21,299 nt of DNA, from IMG/VR virus record IMGVR_UViG_3300009706_000075, positions 1-21,299 of that record. One strand, 5' to 3'. Each line of letters begins with the position of its first letter. The stretch's first letter is position 1. Shown piece by piece: positions 6,691-12,849 of this stretch. Origin of the DNA: a virus. The position numbers were made by a program, and so were the translations under genes. Under the pieces are notes generated by a model. That model was not told the origin of the DNA, searched no databases, and was given only the letters and a program-made list of their open reading frames with translations.

Positions 6691-7867
6691 GTTTGTGCAA
6701 TTCTCCATTCCCATGTCTGTGATAACCATGAGGGAATGGAACCTCTGGATGTCCGTGGTCATGCACATAAGGCATTTTCTTAAATTCAGCTACATTGAAA
6801 ATTGGTCGGCCTTCGGCCTGACAGAGACGCCATGCTAATTCAAAACCATATCTAGCAACCTTCTCTATGCCATCGTAGTTAATTCTATCAGCAGTGTCAT
6901 CTGGAGTATGATAGTAAGAATGGCCTCCAGTATGTAAAAAAGCAATAGGAACTCTTTTGTTGTAGAAACATGCGTGGTCTGATCCACCTGATCCCCTGCT
7001 GGTGATCTGCTTTGCAAAAGAATACTTGCCGTTCAGACTGTCGATAATCCGACCAATATCTGGAGAACTGTCGCCTGCATTGAACCCAGCGAAGTATTGT
7101 CCCCGACCTAAGTATCCGACCATATCGAAGTTAATCATTGCGATGTGTTTTTTGATAGAAGGGGTACTTCTGGGAAACGTAGGATTGTCGCAATAATATC
7201 GACTGCCGATCAATCCCATCTCCTCTGCACTATAAGCTTGGAAGACAACAGTTCTTTTGACTTTTCCTTTAAGCATGGAAAATGCTTGTGCAATTTCCAT
7301 CAAAGCTACAGTGCCAGATGCGTTGTCGTCTGCTCCGTTATGGATGTCAACACGTCGTGATCGACTCATACTTGGCCCATATCCAATATGATCCATGTGA
7401 GCACCGATAACAATAATCTCGTTTTTCAAAACTGGATCATTGCCTTCGATCCAAGCAAATATGTTTTGCGTAAAGTCATCGCCCTTTTCGTTTTTAGGGC
7501 CAGCATTCATTCTGCGAATACTAAATTTCTGGTATTCAGTGTCCAGATTGTTCTCTTCGTGAAAATCCTTAATGTAAGTGGCGGCAACGACATTGCCCTT
7601 CTTGCCACTCATTCTTCCTTCTAGCTCATCTGAGGCCAGATAGCGAAGATGTTCTTCAAGCTCTTTGCTTGTAATAGATGCTAGAGCCTCTTCAAAGGTA
7701 GATTCCTTTGACTCTGGGATCGGTGTAATTTGTCCTGTGTCATCAGGTTTTGGATTTTCAGCTACTACAGGTGGCTGGTTTCTATCCTGAAATACCTTAT
7801 ATGCGATTACGCCTGTAAGGGCAAAGTTGACACAAATTACGATAGTTAACAGATTTCTAAGTTTCAT
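6680..7867 (-). CDS. Membrane-anchored M28-family zinc aminopeptidase, 395 aa
   Basis: First gene of the minus-strand operon, with GAGGTGA before the ATG. Residues 4-23 form a hydrophobic signal anchor (or uncleaved signal peptide), followed by a Pro-rich linker. The peptidase domain has all expected co-catalytic zinc residues: GAHMDH (His157, Asp159), GADDNASG (Asp180), SAEEMG (Glu215/216), FDMVGY (Asp248) and HTPDDT (His320). M28 enzymes remove N-terminal residues from peptides, here presumably in the periplasm or at the cell surface. The last ~28 residues hold eight His (HDHGHPE, HGYHRHG, LHKHDE), a possible metal-binding tail. Ends with TAG inside the start of the HNH gene. An exported exopeptidase of this kind is unusual in a T4-like phage. 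Confidence 0.93.
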   Translation of the reverse strand: MKLRNLLTIVICVNFALTGVIAYKVFQDRNQPPVVAENPKPDDTGQITPIPESKESTFEEALASITSKELEEHLRYLASDELEGRMSGKKGNVVAATYIKDFHEENNLDTEYQKFSIRRMNAGPKNEKGDDFTQNIFAWIEGNDPVLKNEIIVIGAHMDHIGYGPSMSRSRRVDIHNGADDNASGTVALMEIAQAFSMLKGKVKRTVVFQAYSAEEMGLIGSRYYCDNPTFPRSTPSIKKHIAMINFDMVGYLGRGQYFAGFNAGDSSPDIGRIIDSLNGKYSFAKQITSRGSGGSDHACFYNKRVPIAFLHTGGHSYYHTPDDTADRINYDGIEKVARYGFELAWRLCQAEGRPIFNVAEFKKMPYVHDHGHPEVPFPHGYHRHGNGELHKHDE

Positions 7868-7987
7868 GATTCACCTCAAAACGCATTGTAACTACTTTCT
7901 GTAATAAAGCAAAGAGAGAAATAGTACAAAAATTGCGACTTAGTTAATAACTATAGAAGGTAACAATGAGTTGGGAGGTAACACAAT
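7868..7987. promoter_or_regulatory. Divergent promoter region between M28 operon and terminase
   Basis: The 120-nt AT-rich space between the two divergent transcription units must hold promoters for both the minus-strand operon and the plus-strand terminase. No confident sigma70 -35/-10 pair is visible. On the plus side the element TAATAACTATAG directly precedes the ribosome binding site and recurs before the portal. It may be the phage's own late promoter or part of the message leader. Confidence 0.45.
7945..7975 (+). repeat. 31-nt leader repeat, copy 1 (before terminase)
   Basis: This copy matches 12795-12825 at 29 of 31 positions; it begins TAATAACTATAGAAGG and ends TAACAATGAGTTGGG. It contains an AAGG ribosome binding site and an ATG at 7966, opening an 11-codon frame (MSWEVTQYAIS, stop TGA at 7999-8001). 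That frame overlaps the real terminase start in another frame. A second AGGTAACACA follows immediately and serves the terminase ATG at 7988. The tandem arrangement looks like a leader peptide or a remnant of an older gene start. Confidence 0.75.
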
Positions 7988-9889
7988 ATGCCATTTCATG
8001 ACGTAGATCCAGAATGGAAGTCGAAATATGACACTTTAGAAGATCATTACAACGGTGAGTATGATCCAAAGTATTTCAGCTTCAACAAGTATGAAAAAAC
8101 AATCGATCCGATGGAACCCTTCGATGAAATCGAAGAATATGACCCAGTAACAATACACAAGGAAATGCTTAAATGTGCCATGTCCTTCACATATTGGTGT
8201 CATAAGTATGTAAAGATTGCGCATCCGAAGCGAGGACTCCTTCCTTTTATTCTTTACAAGTATCAGAAACGTGTAATCAAAGAATATGAAAACCGTTTCT
8301 GTATCTTGTCAAAATTTCGTCAAGGGGGCTTGACGACAGTGACAACCATTTGGGCTTTATGGAGATGTCTCTTTAAGCTCGATGAAACGCTTATGGTTCT
8401 TTCCAAGTCTGATCGTGAAGCTATCGCCGCTGGTGAAATCGTCAAAAGAGCGATGCAAGAGCTTCCAGAATGGATGAAACCTGATATGGAAAAGAACAAC
8501 GATCACCAGAAACTATTTCATGACACTGGTTGCAAATTGTTCTTCTACACACCGGAAGCTGCTCGTGGTCGTTCTATCACATATTTGATCTTGGACGAAG
8601 CAGCGTTTATTCCACAGATGGACAAGCACTGGAAAGCTATGTTTCCAACTATCTCTACTGGTGGACACTGTATCACAATTTCTACGGTTAACGGTGTCGG
8701 CAATTGGTACTATGACATTTTCATGGGTGCTAAGAGGGGACGAGGATTCGGTAAAGACTTCCACATCATCGAATTGGATTACTGGGAACATCCTGACTAC
8801 GATGATGAAGATTGGGTTAAGCAAACAAGATCACAACTTGGTGAAAAAGGTTGGTTACAGGAAGTTATGCGTGACTTCCTTGGTGCCGGTGAATCATACA
8901 TCGACCCGGAAATCATCAATGATCTCGATTTAGTAACACGTGAGGTTGAGCCAATTAGAAGGTTGTTCCCAGAGTACAACAACCATCACGAAGCTCAAGA
9001 TCAAAGACTTGAAGATTTAGATTCATGGATCAAAGGTGCTTTGGAAATCTGGAGAGAACCAGTTGATGGCAGAGAGTACATCATTGGAGTTGACTGTGCC
9101 GAAGGTATGGGAGACGAGAACGACAACAGTTGTTTTGAAGTCATAGACGCTGTGACTTGCGAGCAAGTGGCAGAGTTCTATTCAAACATCGTTCCTCCGC
9201 ACAACTTCTCTCAGATTTTGTCCATGGTGGGAAGAACCTACAACAGTGCTTTAATTGTTGTAGAATCTCAGAATGCTGGACTAACTGTTTTAGAAAAACT
9301 GATTCACGATTTGGCCTATGACAATCTGTTTGAATGCTCACAAGGAGCAAGTCTAAAAAGCAAAAACACACAACCGGGAATTAAAACCACTCGGGCTAAC
9401 AGGCCGAAATTCTTAGAAACAATGCAGACCAGACTTATTGCTCACAGTATGGCAATTCGTAGTCGTCGGTTCGTAAAAGAACTTAAAGGTTTCATATTCA
9501 ACGCTCAAACAAAAAGAGCAGAAGCTTCAAAGGGATTTCATGATGATGCAATTATGGCGATGTGTATTGCATTATATGCCAGAGGTGCATCTAACAGAAA
9601 TGTTCCTATTGGATACGAAGACGAAGATATGACTGAGGCTTTCAAGGCAGAGATATACGAAGAAATCAAAAGAGAACTATCAAAGGATGCTCCAAGTTAC
9701 ATAAATATTGACGATATGGATTTGTTAGAAGACGCAAACAAAGACATGGCATCAATTTCACATGGAAACAAAAGAAAACATAACGCTATCTTGAAAGAAT
9801 TTGGATGGAGTGTAATTCCATTCATGTTTGTAAATTTTAGACAAATTCATGATATTTTGACTAATTTGGTTGGCAATACACTATTTTAG
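7988..9889 (+). CDS. 17: Terminase large subunit (T4 gp17-like), 633 aa
   Basis: DNA-packaging motor ATPase and headful nuclease, docking on the portal. The ATPase half shows a Walker A region at 108-117 (SKFRQGGLTT, lacking the usual GKT lysine), Walker B LILDEAAF (Asp203, Glu204) and coupling motif TISTVNG (230-236). The RNase H-like nuclease half shows GVDCAEGMG (Asp369), VVESQNAG (Glu426) and FHDDAIMAM (Asp519/520). Length is near T4 gp17 (610). Ribosome binding site GGGAGGTAAC. The C-terminus ILKEFGW (to Trp607), as I recall it from relatives, is normally the end of the protein; the 26 hydrophobic residues after it are probably an addition caused by the endonuclease gene behind it. No small terminase, sheath or tube gene is adjacent, unlike T4. 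Confidence 0.96.
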   Translation: MPFHDVDPEWKSKYDTLEDHYNGEYDPKYFSFNKYEKTIDPMEPFDEIEEYDPVTIHKEMLKCAMSFTYWCHKYVKIAHPKRGLLPFILYKYQKRVIKEYENRFCILSKFRQGGLTTVTTIWALWRCLFKLDETLMVLSKSDREAIAAGEIVKRAMQELPEWMKPDMEKNNDHQKLFHDTGCKLFFYTPEAARGRSITYLILDEAAFIPQMDKHWKAMFPTISTGGHCITISTVNGVGNWYYDIFMGAKRGRGFGKDFHIIELDYWEHPDYDDEDWVKQTRSQLGEKGWLQEVMRDFLGAGESYIDPEIINDLDLVTREVEPIRRLFPEYNNHHEAQDQRLEDLDSWIKGALEIWREPVDGREYIIGVDCAEGMGDENDNSCFEVIDAVTCEQVAEFYSNIVPPHNFSQILSMVGRTYNSALIVVESQNAGLTVLEKLIHDLAYDNLFECSQGASLKSKNTQPGIKTTRANRPKFLETMQTRLIAHSMAIRSRRFVKELKGFIFNAQTKRAEASKGFHDDAIMAMCIALYARGASNRNVPIGYEDEDMTEAFKAEIYEEIKRELSKDAPSYINIDDMDLLEDANKDMASISHGNKRKHNAILKEFGWSVIPFMFVNFRQIHDILTNLVGNTLF

Positions 9890-9892
9890 TTT

Positions 9893-10840
9893 ATGACAAT
9901 CATAAACAAAAACAAATTAACACAACTACACGTTAAAGATGGCATGACTTACAAAGAGATAGCCGAAAATCTAAACACAACAATTTACTGGGTAAGAAAA
10001 TCTATTAAAGAACATGAAATACAGCCAAGAAAAGCAGGACAAAGAGAAGGAAAAACACACAGTGAAGAAACAAGAAAAAAGATATCTGCGATACACAAAG
10101 GGAAAACAGTAAGCAAAGAAACTCGCATTAAAATGAGCGAATCTAAAAAAGGTTCGTTAAATCATAACTTTGGGAAGAAACATAAACATCATGGAAAAAG
10201 ACATTGGTGTAAGTGCCCTGACGGTAAGACAGTATCCATGCGAAGCACTTGGGAAATTGCTTATACCGAACATCTTAATCAGATAGGGACAATGTGGAAG
10301 TACGAACCCAAAACATTTGTTCTTGAAGATGGCAGAGCTTATACACCAGATTTTTATCTTTCTGATGACAAAACATGGGTGGAGGTAAAAGGCTGGCTTA
10401 CACCAGAGCATAAGACAAGAATGGAATCGTGGAAAAAAGAAAACCCTGATGAGTCTTTGATTTTAGCTGATAAGAAGTATTTGCAATCTCTTGGAATTGA
10501 TCTTAAGAAGAAGTGGATAACATCAAAACCAAAATTTGAATGCCTAGAGTGCAAAGAACTATTCTACAGAAAAGAGCCAAGTCAAAGATTGTGTTCTGTA
10601 ACTTGCAGAAATAGATTTGTGGCAAGTGGTAAAAGATTAACAAAAGAAGAGGATAAACCCAAAAGAAAGTACAATGGAAATCAGTCATATGGAAATAACA
10701 ACTCTTCAAAATTGACCCAAACAGATATTCAAGAAATTAGAGATATGAAAAAATCCAAAGCAGCAGAAGAGATAGCTATGTTAAAGAAAACTTCGGTTTC
10801 AAATGTGTACAATATATGCAGAGAGGTGTCATGGAAATAA
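9893..10840 (+). CDS. PD-(D/E)XK-type homing endonuclease with NUMOD-like motifs, 315 aa
   Basis: Modular mobile nuclease. Domains in order: helix-turn-helix at ~9-45 (MTYKEIAENLNTTIYWVRKS); two NUMOD3-like DNA-binding motifs at ~57-88 (HSEETRKKISAIHKGK and SKETRIKMSESKKG); a PD-(D/E)XK-like core at ~113-202 with Glu121, TPDF (Asp153) and VEVKGW (Glu164, Lys166); a zinc finger CLEC...CSVTC (Cys217, 220, 234, 238); and a second helix-turn-helix at ~273-312. No Shine-Dalgarno precedes the ATG. It begins 3 nt after the terminase TAG and lies in the same frame, so translation may depend on termination-reinitiation. It is very Lys/A-rich compared with the terminase. Probably a selfish gene at the terminase 3' end. 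Confidence 0.88.
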   Translation: MTIINKNKLTQLHVKDGMTYKEIAENLNTTIYWVRKSIKEHEIQPRKAGQREGKTHSEETRKKISAIHKGKTVSKETRIKMSESKKGSLNHNFGKKHKHHGKRHWCKCPDGKTVSMRSTWEIAYTEHLNQIGTMWKYEPKTFVLEDGRAYTPDFYLSDDKTWVEVKGWLTPEHKTRMESWKKENPDESLILADKKYLQSLGIDLKKKWITSKPKFECLECKELFYRKEPSQRLCSVTCRNRFVASGKRLTKEEDKPKRKYNGNQSYGNNNSSKLTQTDIQEIRDMKKSKAAEEIAMLKKTSVSNVYNICREVSWK

Positions 10841-10865
10841 CAGACAACAACAGATAAGAGGTAAC

Positions 10866-11003
10866 ATGAGTCATCAATTTATAAAAAACATGAAAACAGG
10901 AGTTTTGCGTATGGAGCGATCTAGTGAAGAGGTCCATATGCCAATTACATTAGACTTTCATTTTGAACTAGCAGAAGAACATAAGGGAAGCGAGGAAAAA
11001 TAA
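10866..11003 (+). CDS. Small hypothetical protein, 45 aa
   Basis: Begins MSHQFIKNMKTGVLRMERSS behind AAGAGGTAAC, the same ribosome binding site type used elsewhere in the head region. The frame is open upstream to 10803, but that lies inside the endonuclease gene. Its TAA overlaps the next ATG (TAATG at 11001-11005), which supports a real, coupled gene. The charged C-terminus (AEEHKGSEEK) is all that stands out. No family recognised. Confidence 0.65.
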   Translation: MSHQFIKNMKTGVLRMERSSEEVHMPITLDFHFELAEEHKGSEEK

Positions 11004-11374
11004 TGGATTACGGAACAGATCAACTCGGAAGAATAAAAGGTCTTTTGTCTCAGGCATTGGGCGTGGCTAATCACAATATGAAAAGCAACAGGTCTGTAGA
11101 TGAGGCCAAGTCTCATATTAGACAAGCCATGAAAAATGTTGATAAGGCATCAAAATCAAAATCGAAAAAAGCCCAGCAGACAGAAACCGACTATCAGCAA
11201 TGGTGGGGAAATGTTCAAGCAGGAGTGGCTAGTGTGGCAGCTTCACCAATGTCAAAAGAGGCTAACGAAAAGTCCCTTAATGAACTCGATAAGATGATTG
11301 ACGACGAAGAAACCAAACTAAAAGAACTTGAAGCTCTTCAAAATCAAGGGCCTAACCAATTATTACAAGACTAA
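11003..11374 (+). CDS. Helical hypothetical protein, 123 aa
   Basis: Starts MDYGTDQLGRIKGLL and shares one base with the preceding stop. Predominantly helical and charged: a Lys/Ser-rich middle (KASKSKSKKAQQTE) and a Glu/Lys coiled-coil-like C-terminus (LNELDKMIDDEETKLKELEAL). No membrane segment. It lies between terminase and a hairpin terminator, so it probably belongs to the terminase transcript. T4 has tail genes 18 and 19 in this position; this protein is far too small to be the sheath and shows no tube-protein pattern. Function unknown. Confidence 0.75.
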   Translation: MDYGTDQLGRIKGLLSQALGVANHNMKSNRSVDEAKSHIRQAMKNVDKASKSKSKKAQQTETDYQQWWGNVQAGVASVAASPMSKEANEKSLNELDKMIDDEETKLKELEALQNQGPNQLLQD

Positions 11375-11393
11375 AGACGCTAAAATTGCAAAC

Positions 11394-11418
11394 AAGGCCC
11401 GAATTTTTTTCGGGCCTT
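11394..11418 (+). terminator. Probable hairpin terminator after the terminase transcript
   Basis: AAGGCCCGA (11394-11402) pairs with TCGGGCCTT (11410-11418) across a 7-nt A/T loop. The tail after the stem is ATTCATTTATAAG, T-rich but without a clean run, so termination may be partial. It lies 20 nt after the stop at 11374 and 15 nt before the next start. Confidence 0.65.
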
Positions 11419-11432
11419 ATTCATTTATAAGA

Positions 11433-11981
11433 ATGATCATGCAAAGATTTAGAAAGTTCTTAGAAATGAAAAACACACAATATGACTACTCGTCAGTTCA
11501 CGTAGATGTTCCAACTGAAATAGCAGAGGACATAATAAAATGGGGAAGTCAGAAAATACCAGACAATGAAATATTTGTCAGCCAGACTGACCCCTCTTTT
11601 GGTCGAGAAGACGAAATGCACGTCACAATCCTTTATGGAATACATTCAGAGACTTCCGAACAAGTAAGAAAACTGATTACTGAAAAGCCACTAAAAGTCA
11701 AACTGGGCAAAATAGAAGTATTTACAAACCCATTAAAATTTGACGTGGTTGTAATTGGGATTGATAGTCCTGATTTGTCTGACTTTAATGAAAAAATGAA
11801 GGATGACATCGAGTATACCAATAAATACTCAGAATATAAGCCTCATATCACAATTGCTTATGTCAAAAAAGGCAAGGGCTGGAAACACAGAGGCAATAAC
11901 AAATGGGAAGGGAAAGAGTTCTCTTGCGACAAAATTGTTTTTTCATCTAAGAATGGAACTAAGGAGAGAATCGCTCTCTAA
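11433..11981 (+). CDS. 2H phosphoesterase (LigT/Acb1-like), 182 aa
   Basis: Two HxT motifs mark the 2H superfamily: MHVTILYG (His63, Thr65) and YKPHITIAYV (His138, Thr140), 75 residues apart as expected for the pseudo-symmetric fold. Members act on 2',3'-cyclic or 2'-5' phosphodiester bonds in RNA and nucleotides. T4 gene 57B (Acb1) has similar HVT/PHIT motifs and destroys the cyclic nucleotide signals of CBASS defence; that makes the same job here plausible but not shown. Start chosen at 11433, past the terminator; ATGs at 11439 and 11466 are alternatives, all with weak ribosome binding sites. The 3' end overlaps the convergent minus-strand gene by 39 nt. Confidence 0.85.
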   Translation: MIMQRFRKFLEMKNTQYDYSSVHVDVPTEIAEDIIKWGSQKIPDNEIFVSQTDPSFGREDEMHVTILYGIHSETSEQVRKLITEKPLKVKLGKIEVFTNPLKFDVVVIGIDSPDLSDFNEKMKDDIEYTNKYSEYKPHITIAYVKKGKGWKHRGNNKWEGKEFSCDKIVFSSKNGTKERIAL

Positions 11982-12350
11982 AGAAGGATTCCACAATCCT
12001 CCTGTTTTCTTGTGATACCACTTCATGCCAGATAGTCGATTCAAGTAATAGTCTTCTGGCTTAGGAAGTGCAATATTTGCATTAAACGGTGAAGTCCAAT
12101 ATACAAACTTACAACTTTTTCTTAAAGCTCTGCAAGTGAAGTCTTTATTGTGCAATATGACATCGCACCAAATAGACGCAGAATTCTCTCGTTTGTGATC
12201 ATTATTGGTCAGAATCTCCAAATCTTCTGGATGATGGTAATAAAAATCCGTCTTGAAGAAATCAAACCTTTGATCTTCTTTAAGTTTTTCTACAAGTGAT
12301 TCCCAACCAGATCCCAAATGTGTCATTATGAAGAGAGAATTTTTTTGCAT
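11943..12350 (-). CDS. Hypothetical protein, possibly sulfotransferase-like, 135 aa
   Basis: Second of a minus-strand pair, overlapping its upstream neighbour by 25 nt, with GGAGG 9 nt before ATG (MQKNSLFIM). The N-terminus FIMTHLGSGWESLVEKL recalls the phosphosulfate-binding start of small sulfotransferase-like P-loop proteins, and KFVYWTSPFNA could be a core strand. The protein is short for that family, and no classical Walker A is present. Its stop lies 39 nt inside the convergent 2H gene. No confident family; it could also be a truncated relative. Confidence 0.68.
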   Translation of the reverse strand: MQKNSLFIMTHLGSGWESLVEKLKEDQRFDFFKTDFYYHHPEDLEILTNNDHKRENSASIWCDVILHNKDFTCRALRKSCKFVYWTSPFNANIALPKPEDYYLNRLSGMKWYHKKTGGLWNPSLESDSLLSSILR

Positions 12351-12736
12351 TCTTTTAACTCCTCCATTTTAACCTTCCAACTTGCAATAGATTTATCAAA
12401 AACAGATTCCATACCTGCTAAAAATGCTGGATCACTAAAATTGTATTTACCACTAATCATAGTCTTTGTCGCCAAAAAAGTTGGCACAGTAGATCCATTT
12501 TTTAAGGCAGTTCCTACAGAGAAAATGCTCCATAAATAAGACCACTCACCATTTCTCTGTCTTTTGACAGCACCTATAACATGACCAGTTTGTGATACTT
12601 TAACCATTATCTGTGCTACTCCGGGGCCAGCCCAATTGTTTTGTGTAAGTTCAAGCCCTACCCATCTATTTTTTATAGCTTGAGCAACTTGGTTTATTTC
12701 TTTCTCAATTCTACGTTTGATCCAATAGTTCTTCAT
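12326..12736 (-). CDS. Hypothetical protein, 136 aa
   Basis: Strong Shine-Dalgarno (TAGGAGGAA) before ATG (MKNYWIKRRIEKE). Basic helical N-terminus, then a beta-rich middle with Gly and aromatics (NNWAGPGVAQIMVKV, GEWSYLWSIFSVGTA), then a helical C-terminus (SIASWKVKMEELKECKK). No signal peptide or obvious membrane helix. No family recognised. With the following gene it forms a minus-strand island between plus-strand terminase and portal genes. Confidence 0.75.
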   Translation of the reverse strand: MKNYWIKRRIEKEINQVAQAIKNRWVGLELTQNNWAGPGVAQIMVKVSQTGHVIGAVKRQRNGEWSYLWSIFSVGTALKNGSTVPTFLATKTMISGKYNFSDPAFLAGMESVFDKSIASWKVKMEELKECKKILSS

Positions 12737-12849
12737 GGGAACTTCCTCCTAGATACTGTAATTAAAGTAAGCCATTGCAAAATGTGCCCAACCCTAATAA
12801 CTACAGAAGGTAACAATGAGTTAGGGTAATACCCCGAAGGAGTAAAATT
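12737..12849. promoter_or_regulatory. Divergent region before the portal gene
   Basis: This 113-nt gap separates the minus-strand pair from the portal. It holds the minus-strand ribosome binding site at its left end, the second copy of the 31-nt leader (12795-12825) and the portal Shine-Dalgarno (GAAGGAG, 8 nt before ATG). ACCCTAA (12791-12797) can pair with TTAGGGT (12821-12827), folding the leader's own ATG and AAGG into a loop. No clear sigma70 promoter is seen. Confidence 0.45.
12795..12825 (+). repeat. 31-nt leader repeat, copy 2 (before portal)
   Basis: Matches 7945-7975 with two differences (C for T in CTACAG, A for G in GTTAGG). The second change turns the short frame into ATG-AGT-TAG, a minimal two-codon frame behind a good AAGG site. 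The portal ATG follows 22 nt later with its own Shine-Dalgarno. Confidence 0.75.

Noticed and set aside
9887-9892. In-frame TAG between terminase and endonuclease as a sign of stop-codon recoding in this phage
   Set aside because: TAG also ends the M28 gene (6680-6682) and the zinc-ribbon gene (15994-15996) at points where overlaps and family ends make sense, so the standard code is the better reading.
9809-10865. Group I intron carrying the endonuclease inside the terminase
   Set aside because: Almost the whole segment is coding, leaving no room for an intron core, and no terminase exon follows; insertion at the gene's 3' end explains it better.
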